DNA of 43,956 nucleotides from an uncultured Eubacteriales bacterium (GCA_949289455.1 CASEOA010000096.1:1-43956), one strand, 5' to 3'; counted from the first letter of the stretch, positions 15,910 through 25,101 are shown. Notes: a model not told the origin generated them from the sequence alone. Translations and numbers: made by a program.

Positions 15910-16938
15910 TTATCCCTCGCTGCCGGAGAGCTTCATATATTCGATGTTTTCCACCAGATCGTCGATCATCCCGGAGGCGGCGAAATCCCGGGCCTGCCGG
16001 ATGGCGTTCTTGATGGCGTAGGCGTTGGAGGAGCCATGGGCCTTGATCACCGGCTTGGAAATGCCGATGAGGGCGGTGCCCCCCACCTCGCTGGAGTCCA
16101 TCATTTTCTTGAACTCCTTCAGCCCGCCGGACACCATCACCGCCGCCAGCTTGGTGAAGATATTCTTCATGAAGATGGACTTGAGCTGCTTGGAAATGAA
16201 GCCGCCGGTGCCCTCCATGGTCTTGAGGAAGATGTTGCCGGAGTAGCCGTCGGACACGATCACGTCCACCTCGCCGTACACCGCCTCCCGGGCCTCCACG
16301 TTGCCCACGAAGCGGATGCGCCCCGCCTTGTCGGCGGCGGTGAGCAGGGCGTGGGCCTCCCGCTGGAGGTCGGTGCCCTTGGAGGGCTCCGCGCCGATGT
16401 TCAGCAGGCCCACCCGAGGCTCAGGCCGCTTGAGCACCCGCTCGGCGTAGTAGGAGCCCATGAAAGCAAACTGGAGCAGGTACTCCGGAGTGCCCTCGGC
16501 GGTGGCGCCGCAGTCGATGAGCACCGCGCCACCCTTGCCGGTGGGCACCACGGGGGCAAGGGCGGCCCGGCGGATGCCCTTCACCCGGTGGATCATCAGG
16601 GTGGCGGCGGAGAGCAGGGCGCCGGTGCTGCCGGCGGACACAAAGGCGTCGCCACCGCCGCTTTTCAGGATGTTCAGCCCCACCGTCAGGGAGGAGTCCT
16701 TCTTCTCCCGGAAGGCGGTGGCCGGATTGTCGCACATCTCCACCACCTGGCTGGCGTGGGCGATCTCCAGTCCGGGGGGCAGATCACCGATGCCGTCCTC
16801 CTTGAGCACCTTCAGGATCTCCTCCCCCTGGCCCACCAGGATCACTTCCACCCCCAGCTCCTTGACCGCAGCCAGAGCGCCCCGCACGTTGGAGGCGGGC
16901 GCATTGTCGCCGCCCATGGCGTCTACAATGATCTTCAT
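15910..16938 (-). CDS. plsX: phosphate acyltransferase PlsX
   Basis: Makes acyl phosphate from acyl-ACP, the acyl donor for PlsY in phospholipid synthesis; a peripheral membrane enzyme. The 342-residue protein is full length and starts MKIIVDAMGGDNAP, then shows HASQVVEMCDNPATAFREKKDSSL, DAFVSAGSTGALL, KGGAVLIDCGAT, LLNIGAEPSKG and IVSDGYSGNIFLKTMEG. GAGGAGA precedes the ATG. plsX-acpP-rnc is the conserved Firmicute order; fapR and fabD are not upstream here, replaced by a repeat region and trmFO. Confidence 0.96.
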   Translation of the reverse strand: MKIIVDAMGGDNAPASNVRGALAAVKELGVEVILVGQGEEILKVLKEDGIGDLPPGLEIAHASQVVEMCDNPATAFREKKDSSLTVGLNILKSGGGDAFVSAGSTGALLSAATLMIHRVKGIRRAALAPVVPTGKGGAVLIDCGATAEGTPEYLLQFAFMGSYYAERVLKRPEPRVGLLNIGAEPSKGTDLQREAHALLTAADKAGRIRFVGNVEAREAVYGEVDVIVSDGYSGNIFLKTMEGTGGFISKQLKSIFMKNIFTKLAAVMVSGGLKEFKKMMDSSEVGGTALIGISKPVIKAHGSSNAYAIKNAIRQARDFAASGMIDDLVENIEYMKLSGSEG

Positions 16939-16984
16939 ATTGTTCTCCTCTACTTTCTATGTTCGTTCTCCGGGAAAAGGGGCC

Positions 16985-17299
16985 GGCGGGCGATTGATCA
17001 TCACCCCTACGGAAAATCTGGTGCCGTTTGCGTCCTCCCAGTAGGGGCAGGGCTCTGTCCCCGCCCGCCGGGGCGGCACAGAGGCCGCCCCCTACGGCAA
17101 TGGCGCCGGCATCTGCTGTAGGGGCGGCTATCAGCCGCCCGCCCCCTCGTCTTTCCGCAAGGTTCCGGGCACATCGGTCAGGCCCACTGGCGGGCGATTG
17201 GTAATCGCCCCTACGGTAAATCTGGAGCCGTTTGCGTCCTCCCTGTAGGGGCGGGGCTCTGTCCCCGCCCGCCGGGGCGGCGCGGAGGCCGCCCCCTAC
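16985..17299. repeat. G+C-rich palindromic intergenic repeat, two ~111-bp copies plus a partial unit
   Basis: Copy A is 16985-17096 and copy B 17189-17299; both run GGCGGGCGATTG ... CCGTTTGCGTCCTCCC ... GTAGGGGC ... GGCTCTGTCCCCGCCC ... GGCCGCCCCCTAC, differing at a few scattered positions. Each ends in a large palindrome beginning GTAGGGGC and closing GCCCCCTAC. Between them (about 17117-17146) is a shorter hairpin unit with GGGGCGGCTATCAGCCGCCC. The whole 380-bp gap between trmFO and plsX has no gene; this repeat fills most of it. A related short hairpin occurs at about 18639-18666 before trmFO. Probably a dispersed REP/BIME-like family. Confidence 0.75.
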
Positions 17300-17320
17300 A
17301 GAACGCCCCTCCGCCGTTCC

Positions 17321-18622
17321 TCAAATCTCCAGGCCGGCCAAAATCTCCAGGGCCCGCTTGGACAGTTCGGCATTCTTATTCCGCTTGCCCTTGACCCGGT
17401 AGCCCAGGGACGGGATGATGCCGAAGTTCACGTTCATGGGCTGGAAATCGGTAACGCTCTCGTTGCTGATATAGAGGGCCAGAGCACCGGTGGCGGTCTC
17501 CTGGGGGAAGTCCACCGGGGGCTTGCCCTCCAGCCGCCGGGCCAGCTCCACCGCAGCCAAAAAGCCGGAAGCGGTGGACTCCACATAGCCCTCCACCCCG
17601 GTGATCTGCCCGGCAAAGCAGATCCGGGGCTCCTTCTTCACCCGGTAATACCGGTCCAGCAGCCGGGGGGAATCCAGGTAGGTATTGCGGTGCATCACCC
17701 CGTAGCGGACGAACTCGGCGTGTTTCAGGGCGGGAATCATGGAGAACACCCGCTTCTGCTCTGGCCACTTCAAATGGGTCTGGAAGCCCACCAGATTGTA
17801 GATGGTGCCGTCGGCGTTGTCCCGCCGCAGCTGCACCACGGCGAAGGGCTCCTTCCCGGTCTTGGGGTCTTTCAGGCCCCGGGGCTTCAGGGGCCCGTAG
17901 CACAGGGTCTGCTTCCCCCGGCGGGCCATCACCTCCACCGGCATACAGCCCTCAAACACGTTCTTGTCCTCGAACCCGTGAACCTCCGCCTCCTGGGCGG
18001 CACACAGCTGGGTCCAAAAGGCGTCGTACTCCTCCTCGGTCATGGGGCAGTTGATATAATCGGGGGTGCCCTTATCGTACCGGGAGGCAAAGAAGGCGCT
18101 GTCCATGTCCACGCTCTCAAAGGTGACCAGGGGGGCGGCGGCGTCGAAGAAGTTCAGGTAGTGGCTTTCCGGGAAAAAGTCCTTGATGGCATCCGCCAGT
18201 ACATCGGAGGTCAGGGGCCCGGAGGCCACGATCACATTCCCCTCCGCCGGAAGGGCGGTGACCTCCTCCTCCACCACGGTGATGAGGGGGTGGTTTCTGA
18301 TTTTTTCCGTGATGGCCTGGGCAAAGCCGTGGCGGTCCACCGCCAGAGCCCCGCCCGCCTCCACCCGGTGCTCATCGGCGCAGGAGAGAATGAGGGAGCC
18401 CATCCGCCGCAGCTCCTCTTTCAGCAGCCCCACCGCGTTCTCCAGCTGGTCGGAGCGCAGGGAGTTGGAGCACACCAGCTCCCCAAACCAGGGGGTGTGG
18501 TGGGCTGGGGTCATTTTTTCCGGCTTCATTTCTTTCAAGAGCACGGGGATGCCCCGGCGGGCCAGCTGCCAGGCGGCCTCGCTGCCCGCCAGCCCCGCAC
18601 CGATGACGGTAACAGATTCCAT
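17321..18622 (-). CDS. trmFO: methylenetetrahydrofolate--tRNA-(uracil-5-)-methyltransferase TrmFO
   Basis: Flavoprotein that methylates U54 of tRNA to ribothymidine using methylene-tetrahydrofolate and reduced FAD, the Firmicute alternative to SAM-dependent TrmA. The 433-residue protein begins with a FAD-binding motif, VTVIGAGLAGSEAAWQLA, followed by MKPEKMTPAHHTPWFGELVCSNS with the family Cys, LKPRGLKDPKTGKEPFAVVQLR, and GQITGVEGYVESTASGF. The ATG at 18622 has AAGGAG six bases upstream. It follows topA, as in Bacillus and relatives. Confidence 0.96.
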   Translation of the reverse strand: MESVTVIGAGLAGSEAAWQLARRGIPVLLKEMKPEKMTPAHHTPWFGELVCSNSLRSDQLENAVGLLKEELRRMGSLILSCADEHRVEAGGALAVDRHGFAQAITEKIRNHPLITVVEEEVTALPAEGNVIVASGPLTSDVLADAIKDFFPESHYLNFFDAAAPLVTFESVDMDSAFFASRYDKGTPDYINCPMTEEEYDAFWTQLCAAQEAEVHGFEDKNVFEGCMPVEVMARRGKQTLCYGPLKPRGLKDPKTGKEPFAVVQLRRDNADGTIYNLVGFQTHLKWPEQKRVFSMIPALKHAEFVRYGVMHRNTYLDSPRLLDRYYRVKKEPRICFAGQITGVEGYVESTASGFLAAVELARRLEGKPPVDFPQETATGALALYISNESVTDFQPMNVNFGIIPSLGYRVKGKRNKNAELSKRALEILAGLEI

Positions 18623-18663
18623 GGGTTCTCCTTTGTGTGGGGGCGGGTGCGCAACGCTCACCC

Positions 18664-20931
18664 CTACGATTTGGTGGTTTTCTTTTCGGTAGTTTTCTTG
18701 GCGGCGGGCTTTTTGGCCGCCGTTGTCTTTTTGGTTGCCGCCTTCTTGGCGGGCTTCTTCTCCTCCTCGGGAGGGGCTCCCTCCGCCGGGGTCTCGGTGG
18801 TGGTCTTTTTCTTGTACCCCCGCTGATCCTCAGGCAGGAAGTTGGGGCACTCCGGGTTGATGCAGAAGGGCTTCTTAAAACCCCGGCCCGACTTCTTGAA
18901 CAGGGTGTGGCCGCACTCCGGGCAGGTCTCTTTCACCGGCACATCCCAGGTCATGAAGTCGCAGCGGCGGGTCTCGTCCTTGTTGCTGTTATTTTCGCAG
19001 CCGTAGTAGGCATATCCCCGCTTGGAGGTCTTTTTCAGGATCTTGCCCCCGCACTTGGGACACTTGCCCGGCATCTCGATAACGATGGGCTGGGTGTGGT
19101 CGCACTCCGGCCAGCCGGGGCAGGCTAAAAACCGGCCGAACCGCCCCGATTTGTACACCAGGTTCCGGCCGCACTTGGGGCAGATCACGTCGGACACCTC
19201 GTCGGGCACCTTGATGCGCTCCCCGTCCAGGTCAGCCTCGGCCTGTTTCATCTCCTGCTCAAAGCCGCCGTAGAACTGGCTCAGCAGGCTCTTCCAGTCC
19301 ACCTTGCCGGTCTCCACCTGGTCCAGCTGCTCCTCCATGTTGGCGGTGAAGGCGGTGTCCACAATGTCGGTGAACTTATCCTTCATCAGGCCGGTGACTA
19401 CCTCCCCCAGAGGAGTGGGCCGCAGGTTCTTCCCCTCCTTCACCACATACTCCCGGTCCAGGATGGTGGAGATGGTGGGGGCGTAGGTGGAGGGGCGGCC
19501 GATGCCCTTCTCCTCCAGGGCTTTGATGAGGGTAGCCTCGGTGTACCGGCTGGGGGGCTGGGTGAAGTGCTGGTCGGGCTTCAGGCCCTTCAATTCCAGG
19601 GGTTCCCCCTCCTTCAGGTCGGGCAGGGGGGACTGGAATGCCTCTTCCTCCTCGTCCTTGCCCTCCACATACACAGCGGTATATCCGGAAAATTTCAGGG
19701 CGGAGTGGGTGGCCCGGAAGGTATACCCGGCGGACTTCACCTCGATGGAAACGCTGTCGTAGATGGCAGAGGCCATCTGGCAGGCCAGAAACCGGCTCCA
19801 GATCAGCTTGTACAGCTTGAACTGCTCGGCGGTCAGGGATTTTTTCACGTCCTCCGGGGTGAGGTGGACGTTGGAGGGCCGGATGGCCTCGTGGGCGTCC
19901 TGGGCCCCCGATTTGGTCTTGTACACCCGGGGCTTGCCGGGGTAGTATTCCGCCCCGTACCGGGAGAGGATGAAGTCCCGAGCAGCGGCGGTGGCCTCGT
20001 CGGACAGGCGGAGGGAGTCGGTTCTCATATAGGTGATGAGGCCCACGGTGCCCTCCCCTTCGATGTCCACCCCCTCGTAGAGCTGCTGGGCGATGGACAT
20101 GGTGCGCCGGGGCGTCATGTTCAGCTTGCGGCTGGCCTCCTGCTGGAGGGTGGAGGTGATGAAGGGAGGCGCCGGGTTGCGCTGCTTGTCCTGCCGCTTC
20201 ACTCCGGTCACCGAGAAGGGGGCAGTCTGGACCGCCTGGGCCACTTTTTGGACCTCCTCCTCACTGTTCAGCTCCATCTTTTTCTCTCTGCCGTAGAAAT
20301 TGGCCTTGAATTGCCCCAGATTGGGGGCAATTCGGGCCAGATCGGCCTCCAGGGACCAGTATTCCTGGGGCACGAAGGCCTTAATGTCGGCCTCCCGTTC
20401 GCACACCAGCCGGGTGGCCACCGACTGCACCCGCCCCGCAGACAGACCCCGGCGGATTTTTTTCCACAGCAGGGGGGAGATCTGGTAGCCCACGATGCGG
20501 TCCAGCACCCGCCGGGCCTGCTGGGCGTTCACCAGATCCATGTCGATGGCCCGGGGGTGGGCGATGGAGTCGTTGACCACCTTTTTGGTGATCTCGTTGA
20601 AGGTAACCCGGTAGGTCTTGTCGTCCGGAATGCCCAGCATCTCCTTCAGGTGCCAGGATATAGCCTCTCCCTCCCGGTCCGGGTCGGTGGCCAGAAAAAC
20701 TTTGTCGCTCTTTTTGGCCGCCTTTTTCAGGTCGTCGATGACCTCTTCCTTGCCCTTGATGGGCTGATAATCCACAGTAAAGTCGTTGTCCACGTCCACG
20801 CCCAGCTTGCTCTTGGGCAGGTCCCGGACGTGGCCCATGGAGGCTTTCACCTCATAGCCGGGACCCAGATACTTGCCGATGGTCTTGGCCTTGGCCGGGG
20901 ACTCCACAATGACCAGATTCGATTTCGCCAC
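18664..20931 (-). CDS. topA: DNA topoisomerase I (type IA) with Lys/Ala-rich tail
   Basis: Relaxes negative supercoils by single-strand passage. The 755-residue protein has the TOPRIM domain (about 1-115; LVIVESPAKAKTIGKYLG, ATDPDREGEAISWHL), the catalytic core with the active Tyr in GLITYMRTDSLRLS, and the AGRVQSVATRLVCERE segment. The C-terminal part carries three zinc-ribbon modules (CPKCGRNLVY, CPKCGGKILKK, CPECGHTLFKK with CINPECPNF). The last ~35 residues are a repetitive KKPAKKAATKKTT-type basic tail, like histone H1 tails, which probably adds non-specific DNA binding. GTG start with AAGGAG upstream; 14 bases from dprA. Confidence 0.96.
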   Translation of the reverse strand: MAKSNLVIVESPAKAKTIGKYLGPGYEVKASMGHVRDLPKSKLGVDVDNDFTVDYQPIKGKEEVIDDLKKAAKKSDKVFLATDPDREGEAISWHLKEMLGIPDDKTYRVTFNEITKKVVNDSIAHPRAIDMDLVNAQQARRVLDRIVGYQISPLLWKKIRRGLSAGRVQSVATRLVCEREADIKAFVPQEYWSLEADLARIAPNLGQFKANFYGREKKMELNSEEEVQKVAQAVQTAPFSVTGVKRQDKQRNPAPPFITSTLQQEASRKLNMTPRRTMSIAQQLYEGVDIEGEGTVGLITYMRTDSLRLSDEATAAARDFILSRYGAEYYPGKPRVYKTKSGAQDAHEAIRPSNVHLTPEDVKKSLTAEQFKLYKLIWSRFLACQMASAIYDSVSIEVKSAGYTFRATHSALKFSGYTAVYVEGKDEEEEAFQSPLPDLKEGEPLELKGLKPDQHFTQPPSRYTEATLIKALEEKGIGRPSTYAPTISTILDREYVVKEGKNLRPTPLGEVVTGLMKDKFTDIVDTAFTANMEEQLDQVETGKVDWKSLLSQFYGGFEQEMKQAEADLDGERIKVPDEVSDVICPKCGRNLVYKSGRFGRFLACPGWPECDHTQPIVIEMPGKCPKCGGKILKKTSKRGYAYYGCENNSNKDETRRCDFMTWDVPVKETCPECGHTLFKKSGRGFKKPFCINPECPNFLPEDQRGYKKKTTTETPAEGAPPEEEKKPAKKAATKKTTAAKKPAAKKTTEKKTTKS

Positions 20932-20945
20932 AGTTTGACGCTCCT

Positions 20946-22163
20946 TTATCCTTGATCCTCAAAACGGACGGCGGCGGCAAAACGCCGGCCCGGTAATTCC
21001 TTCAAATAGCCCATAGTCTGCATCAGGGTAAGGGCGGTATTCACCCGCCGGGCGGGAATCTCGGTCTCCCCCACCAGATCATCGGCGGTCAGGGCCTTCT
21101 CAGCCAGCAGGGCAAAGATCTCCCGCTGCTCTTCTCCCATCTGCTCCAGCTGCGTCCGGGGCAGGACGGGCAGCTCCCCCGCCGCCGCTTTGGGCTCCGG
21201 TTTGGGCTCCGGCGGCGGGGTGGGCACTGCCGCCAGACGCTGATCCACTGTTTCCTGCGTTATGAGGCCCGGATGCCGCAGTTTATGGGCAAACCGGCTC
21301 TCATATTCCCACAAAATGTCCCAGGCGCCATAGACCAGCCGGGCCTCTCCCCGGCTGATGAGCCGGTTGGCGCCCACGCTCATGGGGCCGTCCACGGGAC
21401 CGGGGATGGCGTACACCTCCCGGCCCTGGTCCAATGCGTTCCGGGCGGTGATGAGAGCGCCGCTGCGCTCCCCCGCCTCCACCACCAGGGTCCCCAGGGT
21501 CAGGCCGCTGAGGATACGGTTTCGAACGGGGAACCGCCAGCCTTCAATGCCGGTGCCCGGCGGGTTCTCCGACAGCAGGGTGCCCTGAGCGGCCACATCT
21601 TCGTAAAGCCACTGGTTCTGCCTGGGGTAGACCACGTCCACCCCGCCCGCCAGCACGGACACCGGAGCGCCTCCGCCCTGAAGGGCCCCCTTCAGGGCCG
21701 CGGCGTCAATGCCCTGGGCCAGGCCGGACACCACCAGGGCCCCGGCCCTGGCCAGTCCGAAGCCGAACCGCCCCGCCATCTTCACCCCATAGGGGGTGCA
21801 GGCTCTGGCCCCAACCACGGCGATGGCCGCCTCCTCGTCAAAGCGGACGGGCCGCCCCCTGCCGTAGAGCACCAGGGGGTAGTCCTCCAGCTGGAGCAGC
21901 CGCTCAGGGTAGGTGCTGTCCTGGCAGGTCAACAGAAACAGGCCCAGCCGGTCGCACCGCTCCAAAATGCGCTGCACCCGGTCCAGGGATTTGTCCCCCA
22001 GGGCCGCTTTGGCTCGCCCCGAAAGGGAGAAGGGCTCGTAGTCCGGCCCCCTCCCGCAATAGACCCGCTCGGCGGACCCAAAATAGCGCAGCAGCGTCAC
22101 CTGGCTCCGGGGAGAGAGCCCCGGGCAGGTAGACAGCCACAGCAGATATTGGATCTCCGCCAC
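20946..22163 (-). CDS. dprA: DNA-processing protein DprA
   Basis: Binds incoming single-stranded DNA during natural transformation and loads RecA. The 405-residue protein has an N-terminal SAM-like helical part (1-~80), the Rossmann-like core with IAVVGARACTPYG, VVSGLAQGIDAAALKGAL, VLAGGVDVVYPRQN and ERSGALITARNALDQGREVYAIPG, a Pro-rich linker (PEPKPEPKAAAG) and a C-terminal winged-helix domain (about 335-400). GTG start with AGGAGG eight bases upstream. dprA-topA-trmFO is the standard Firmicute order. Other competence genes are outside the window. Confidence 0.95.
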   Translation of the reverse strand: MAEIQYLLWLSTCPGLSPRSQVTLLRYFGSAERVYCGRGPDYEPFSLSGRAKAALGDKSLDRVQRILERCDRLGLFLLTCQDSTYPERLLQLEDYPLVLYGRGRPVRFDEEAAIAVVGARACTPYGVKMAGRFGFGLARAGALVVSGLAQGIDAAALKGALQGGGAPVSVLAGGVDVVYPRQNQWLYEDVAAQGTLLSENPPGTGIEGWRFPVRNRILSGLTLGTLVVEAGERSGALITARNALDQGREVYAIPGPVDGPMSVGANRLISRGEARLVYGAWDILWEYESRFAHKLRHPGLITQETVDQRLAAVPTPPPEPKPEPKAAAGELPVLPRTQLEQMGEEQREIFALLAEKALTADDLVGETEIPARRVNTALTLMQTMGYLKELPGRRFAAAVRFEDQG

Positions 22164-22187
22164 AACGGGCCCCTCCTTTCTGACACG

Positions 22188-22952
22188 TTACCGCCAGCCC
22201 TCCCACAGCACGATGGAAGCCGCCACCGCGGCGTTGAGGGACTCGCAGCGCTCCCGCATGGGGATTTTCAGGGTTGACTGGCAGGCCGCCAACACCGGGG
22301 CGGATACTCCCCGGCCCTCGCTGCCAATGACCACCGCCGCCCGGTGGAGGCAGGCCTGCCGCAGGTCTGCGGTGTCCTCCCGGAGGGCGGTGGCGTACAG
22401 GGGCAGATCCGCCCGGTTCAGCAGGGCCACCAGGGTGGGCAGCTCCATCTCCCACACCGGCAACCGGAAGCAGGCCCCCATGGTGGCCCGCACTGTCTTG
22501 GGGGCAAAGGGCTCGGCGCAGCCGGGCAGCAGGAGCAGCCCCTCCGCCCCGAAGGCGTCGGCGGTGCGCCACACGGTACCCACGTTCCCCGGATCCTGCA
22601 CCCCGTCCAGCACCAGGTACCGGCCGGGGGGCAGCTCCTCCGGCGGGGCCAGCCCCGGGGTCTTGCAAACAGCCAGCATCCCCTGGGGGGTCTCCACGGT
22701 GGAGGCCGATTTCAGCACGTCGGCGGGAACTTCCACCAGCCGGACGTCCTCCGGCAGACCGGCCGGGGGCGTCACCCCCTCCGCCACCACCAGTACGTCC
22801 ATTGGCGTATTCCACTTGAGGGCTTCCTCCACCAGCTTGGTCCCCTCGCACAGGAAGGCCCCCTCCGCTCGCCGGGTCTTTTTCTCGGTTCCCAGCTTCC
22901 GCAGGCGGACGATCAGCGGATTCTGGCGGCTGGTGATCCGCTCCACGGTCAC
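22188..22952 (-). CDS. TrmH/SpoU family RNA 2'-O-ribose methyltransferase
   Basis: SAM-dependent 2'-O-methyltransferase of rRNA or tRNA. The 254-residue protein has an N-terminal substrate-binding domain (ERITSRQNPLIVRLRKL, GAFLCEGTKLVEEAL) and the SPOUT knot domain with YLVLDGVQDPGNVGTVWRTADAFGA, IGSEGRGVS and IPMRERCESLNAAVAASI, the motifs that bind SAM. It resembles the YsgA/RlmB-like branch; the exact nucleotide cannot be told. GTG start overlaps the ktrA stop by four bases (GTGA), so the two are translationally coupled. Confidence 0.9.
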   Translation of the reverse strand: MTVERITSRQNPLIVRLRKLGTEKKTRRAEGAFLCEGTKLVEEALKWNTPMDVLVVAEGVTPPAGLPEDVRLVEVPADVLKSASTVETPQGMLAVCKTPGLAPPEELPPGRYLVLDGVQDPGNVGTVWRTADAFGAEGLLLLPGCAEPFAPKTVRATMGACFRLPVWEMELPTLVALLNRADLPLYATALREDTADLRQACLHRAAVVIGSEGRGVSAPVLAACQSTLKIPMRERCESLNAAVAASIVLWEGWR

Positions 22953-23602
22953 AGATCCTGGAGGCGGTTCACATCCTCGGTGCGGCCCAGGGCCACCACC
23001 GTATCTCCCGCCTCCATCACCGTATTGGGGCCGGGGGTGACGTTAAAGTCCTCCTTCCCCTGCTTGCGGACGGCAATGATGTTTACCTTGTACTTGGCCC
23101 GGACGTTGAGCTGGGCCAGACTCTTGCCCAGCCACTCCCGGGGGACGGCGGTCTCCACAATCCCCACGTCGTCGCTGAGCTCAATAAAGTTGAGCACGTT
23201 GGAGCTGGACAGGCCCTGGGCCAGCTTGACTCCCATCTCGTACTCGGGGAATACCACCCGGTCGGCCCCAATCTTCTGGAGCACCTTCCGGTGGACGTGG
23301 CTCTGGGCCTTGCAGATCACCTGACGCACCCCCAGCTCCTTCAGGTTCAGGGTAATCAGGGCGGAGGTGCCCACGTCGTCCCCCACCGCCACCACAGCAC
23401 AGTCGTAGTTGCGCACCCCCAGGGCCCGCAGCACGGCGGGGTCCCGGGCGTCGCCGGTAACGGCGTGGGTGACCTGATCGGCCACCTTCAGCACATTTTC
23501 TTCGGAATCGTCCAGGGCAAGCACCTCATGGCCCAGGGCACTGAGCTCGGTGGCCACGGCGCTGCCGAATCGGCCCAGGCCGATAACGACAAAGGTTTTC
23601 AC
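22949..23602 (-). CDS. ktrA: KtrA-type potassium uptake regulatory protein (RCK domains)
   Basis: Cytoplasmic gating ring of the Ktr K+ channel, controlled by ATP/ADP or NAD(H) and, in many Firmicutes, cyclic di-AMP. The 217-residue protein has an RCK_N domain (1-~130) with the nucleotide-binding motif FVVIGLGRFGSAVA and the acidic end ALDDSEE, and an RCK_C domain (~135-217) where cyclic di-AMP binds in homologues. The GTG at 23602 gives the canonical start MKTFVVIGLG; a GTG at 23611 sits only two bases from GGAAGG. It lies between ktrB and the SpoU gene. Confidence 0.93.
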   Translation of the reverse strand: MKTFVVIGLGRFGSAVATELSALGHEVLALDDSEENVLKVADQVTHAVTGDARDPAVLRALGVRNYDCAVVAVGDDVGTSALITLNLKELGVRQVICKAQSHVHRKVLQKIGADRVVFPEYEMGVKLAQGLSSSNVLNFIELSDDVGIVETAVPREWLGKSLAQLNVRAKYKVNIIAVRKQGKEDFNVTPGPNTVMEAGDTVVALGRTEDVNRLQDL

Positions 23603-23630
23603 GTGTGACACGTCCTTCCAACAGGTTGTC

Positions 23631-25013
23631 TCAGCCGATCATGATATTCATGTCGGGATATTTGATCTTGGCGGCGGCCTTGCCCCGGGTAACCACGGCG
23701 ATGGAGAAAGAGAGCACACCCACCCGCCCGGTGTACATCAACAGGATGATCAGGCTCTGGGAGAAGGGGCTCAGGGTGGGGGTGATGCCGGTGGTCAGCC
23801 CCACGGTGCCCATGGCGGAGGCCACCTCAAAGGCGCAATCCAGGTAGGGCAGATTCTCCACCGTGGAGATCACCATGGACCCCACCAGGAAGAGGAAGAG
23901 CATCACCAGGGCCAGGGTCATGGCGTTGAGCACCCGGCGGTAGGGAATGGTGCGGCCCCGGAAGGTAACCTGCTCCCGGCCCGCCAGGCCGGAGCGGAGG
24001 GCCAGCAGCAGCACCGCCACCGTGGCGGTCTTGAGGCCGCCGGCGGTGGAGCCGGAGGAGCCGCCGATAAGCATGAGGATGGAGGAAAATGCCTTGCTGG
24101 TGTCGGTAAGCCCCCCCTGGCCGATGGCGTCAAACCCGGCGGTGCGGAGCGTCACCGACTGGAACAGGGCGTTGAGCACCTTTTCCCCCACAGGCATGGC
24201 CCCCAGGGTGGCCGGATTGGCCCACTCCTCCGCCAGGAAAAAGAGGGCGCCCCCCAGAATGAGGGTCCCGGTGACGATGAGCACCATCTTACTGTACACC
24301 GACAGGCGGCGCCAGCTCCGCTTGGCCAGAATATCCTCCCACACGAAGAACCCCAAACCGCCGATGGCGATGAGGGCGGCGGTGGTGCCCAGCACCAGGG
24401 GGTCGTCCTGGACCCCCATCAGGCTGGAGAAGGCGCCGTATTTGCCCCCCAGCAGGTCGAATCCCCCGTTGCAGAAGGCGGAGACGGCGTGGAAGATGCC
24501 CCTCCAGATCCCTCCCAGCCAGCCGAAGCGGGGCACAAAAGCGATGGAGAGCAGCACCGCCCCCACCCCTTCCATCAGGAAGGTGCCCATCAGGGCGTGG
24601 CGCACCAGCCGCACCACCCCGTCCAGGTCGTTGAGGTTGAAGGTGGACACCATGATGAGCCGCTCGGACAGGCCGATGCGGCGGCGCAGGGCAAAGGAGA
24701 TGAGGGTGATCACCGTCATAAAGCCCAGCCCTCCCAGCTGGAGCATGGCCAAAATCACCAGCTGCCCGAACAGCGACCACTGCACCCAGGTATCCGCCAA
24801 AATCAGGCCGGTAACGCAGGTGGAGGAGGTGGCGGTAAACAAGGCGGTAAAAAATCCGGCGCTCTGTCCGTCCCGGGAGGCGACGGGCAGGGTAAGCAGC
24901 AACGCCCCAATGAGGATGATGGCGGCAAAGGAGCCCGCCACAATCCGGGTGGGGTTGAGACTCCGGCTGCGGACAAAGGCGTCCCGCAGCCAGAGGGCGC
25001 ATTTCTTGATCAC
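23631..25013 (-). CDS. ktrB: KtrB/TrkH-type potassium (or sodium-coupled potassium) channel subunit
   Basis: Integral membrane K+ transporter with four M1-P-M2 repeats. The 460-residue protein shows all four selectivity-filter loops: TATSSTCVTGL, VSAFCNGGFDLL, VTLRTAGFDAI and GGSSGSTAGGLKTAT, each with the key Gly, plus eight or more long hydrophobic helices. GTG start at 25013 with AGGAGG eight bases upstream. It is first in a six-gene minus-strand operon (ktrB-ktrA-spoU-dprA-topA-trmFO) and has a 160-base leader with an internal terminator-like hairpin. Confidence 0.94.
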   Translation of the reverse strand: MIKKCALWLRDAFVRSRSLNPTRIVAGSFAAIILIGALLLTLPVASRDGQSAGFFTALFTATSSTCVTGLILADTWVQWSLFGQLVILAMLQLGGLGFMTVITLISFALRRRIGLSERLIMVSTFNLNDLDGVVRLVRHALMGTFLMEGVGAVLLSIAFVPRFGWLGGIWRGIFHAVSAFCNGGFDLLGGKYGAFSSLMGVQDDPLVLGTTAALIAIGGLGFFVWEDILAKRSWRRLSVYSKMVLIVTGTLILGGALFFLAEEWANPATLGAMPVGEKVLNALFQSVTLRTAGFDAIGQGGLTDTSKAFSSILMLIGGSSGSTAGGLKTATVAVLLLALRSGLAGREQVTFRGRTIPYRRVLNAMTLALVMLFLFLVGSMVISTVENLPYLDCAFEVASAMGTVGLTTGITPTLSPFSQSLIILLMYTGRVGVLSFSIAVVTRGKAAAKIKYPDMNIMIG

Positions 25014-25070
25014 AGTTCTATCCTCCTGGAGGGTAGGATGGGCAATACCGCCCCAATTTTACGCAGAAAA

Positions 25071-25101
25071 GCATACCGAAGGAAATTATTTTCCGGTATG
25101 C
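25071..25101 (-). promoter_or_regulatory. terminator-like hairpin in the ktrB leader, possible attenuator
   Basis: GCATACC (25071-25077) pairs with GGTATGC (25095-25101) with an inner GGAAA/TTTCC stem; on the minus strand the hairpin is followed by TTTTCT and it lies inside the ktrB leader, 58 bases before the GTG. The 5' arm can alternatively pair with an upstream segment: minus-strand GTATG-TA-CCC (25135-25126) is complementary to GGGCATAC (25103-25096). The two stems exclude each other. The sequence does not match the ydaO cyclic di-AMP riboswitch consensus I know. On the plus strand CCCTTTTT follows the hairpin, so it could also be an ordinary terminator. Confidence 0.5.
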
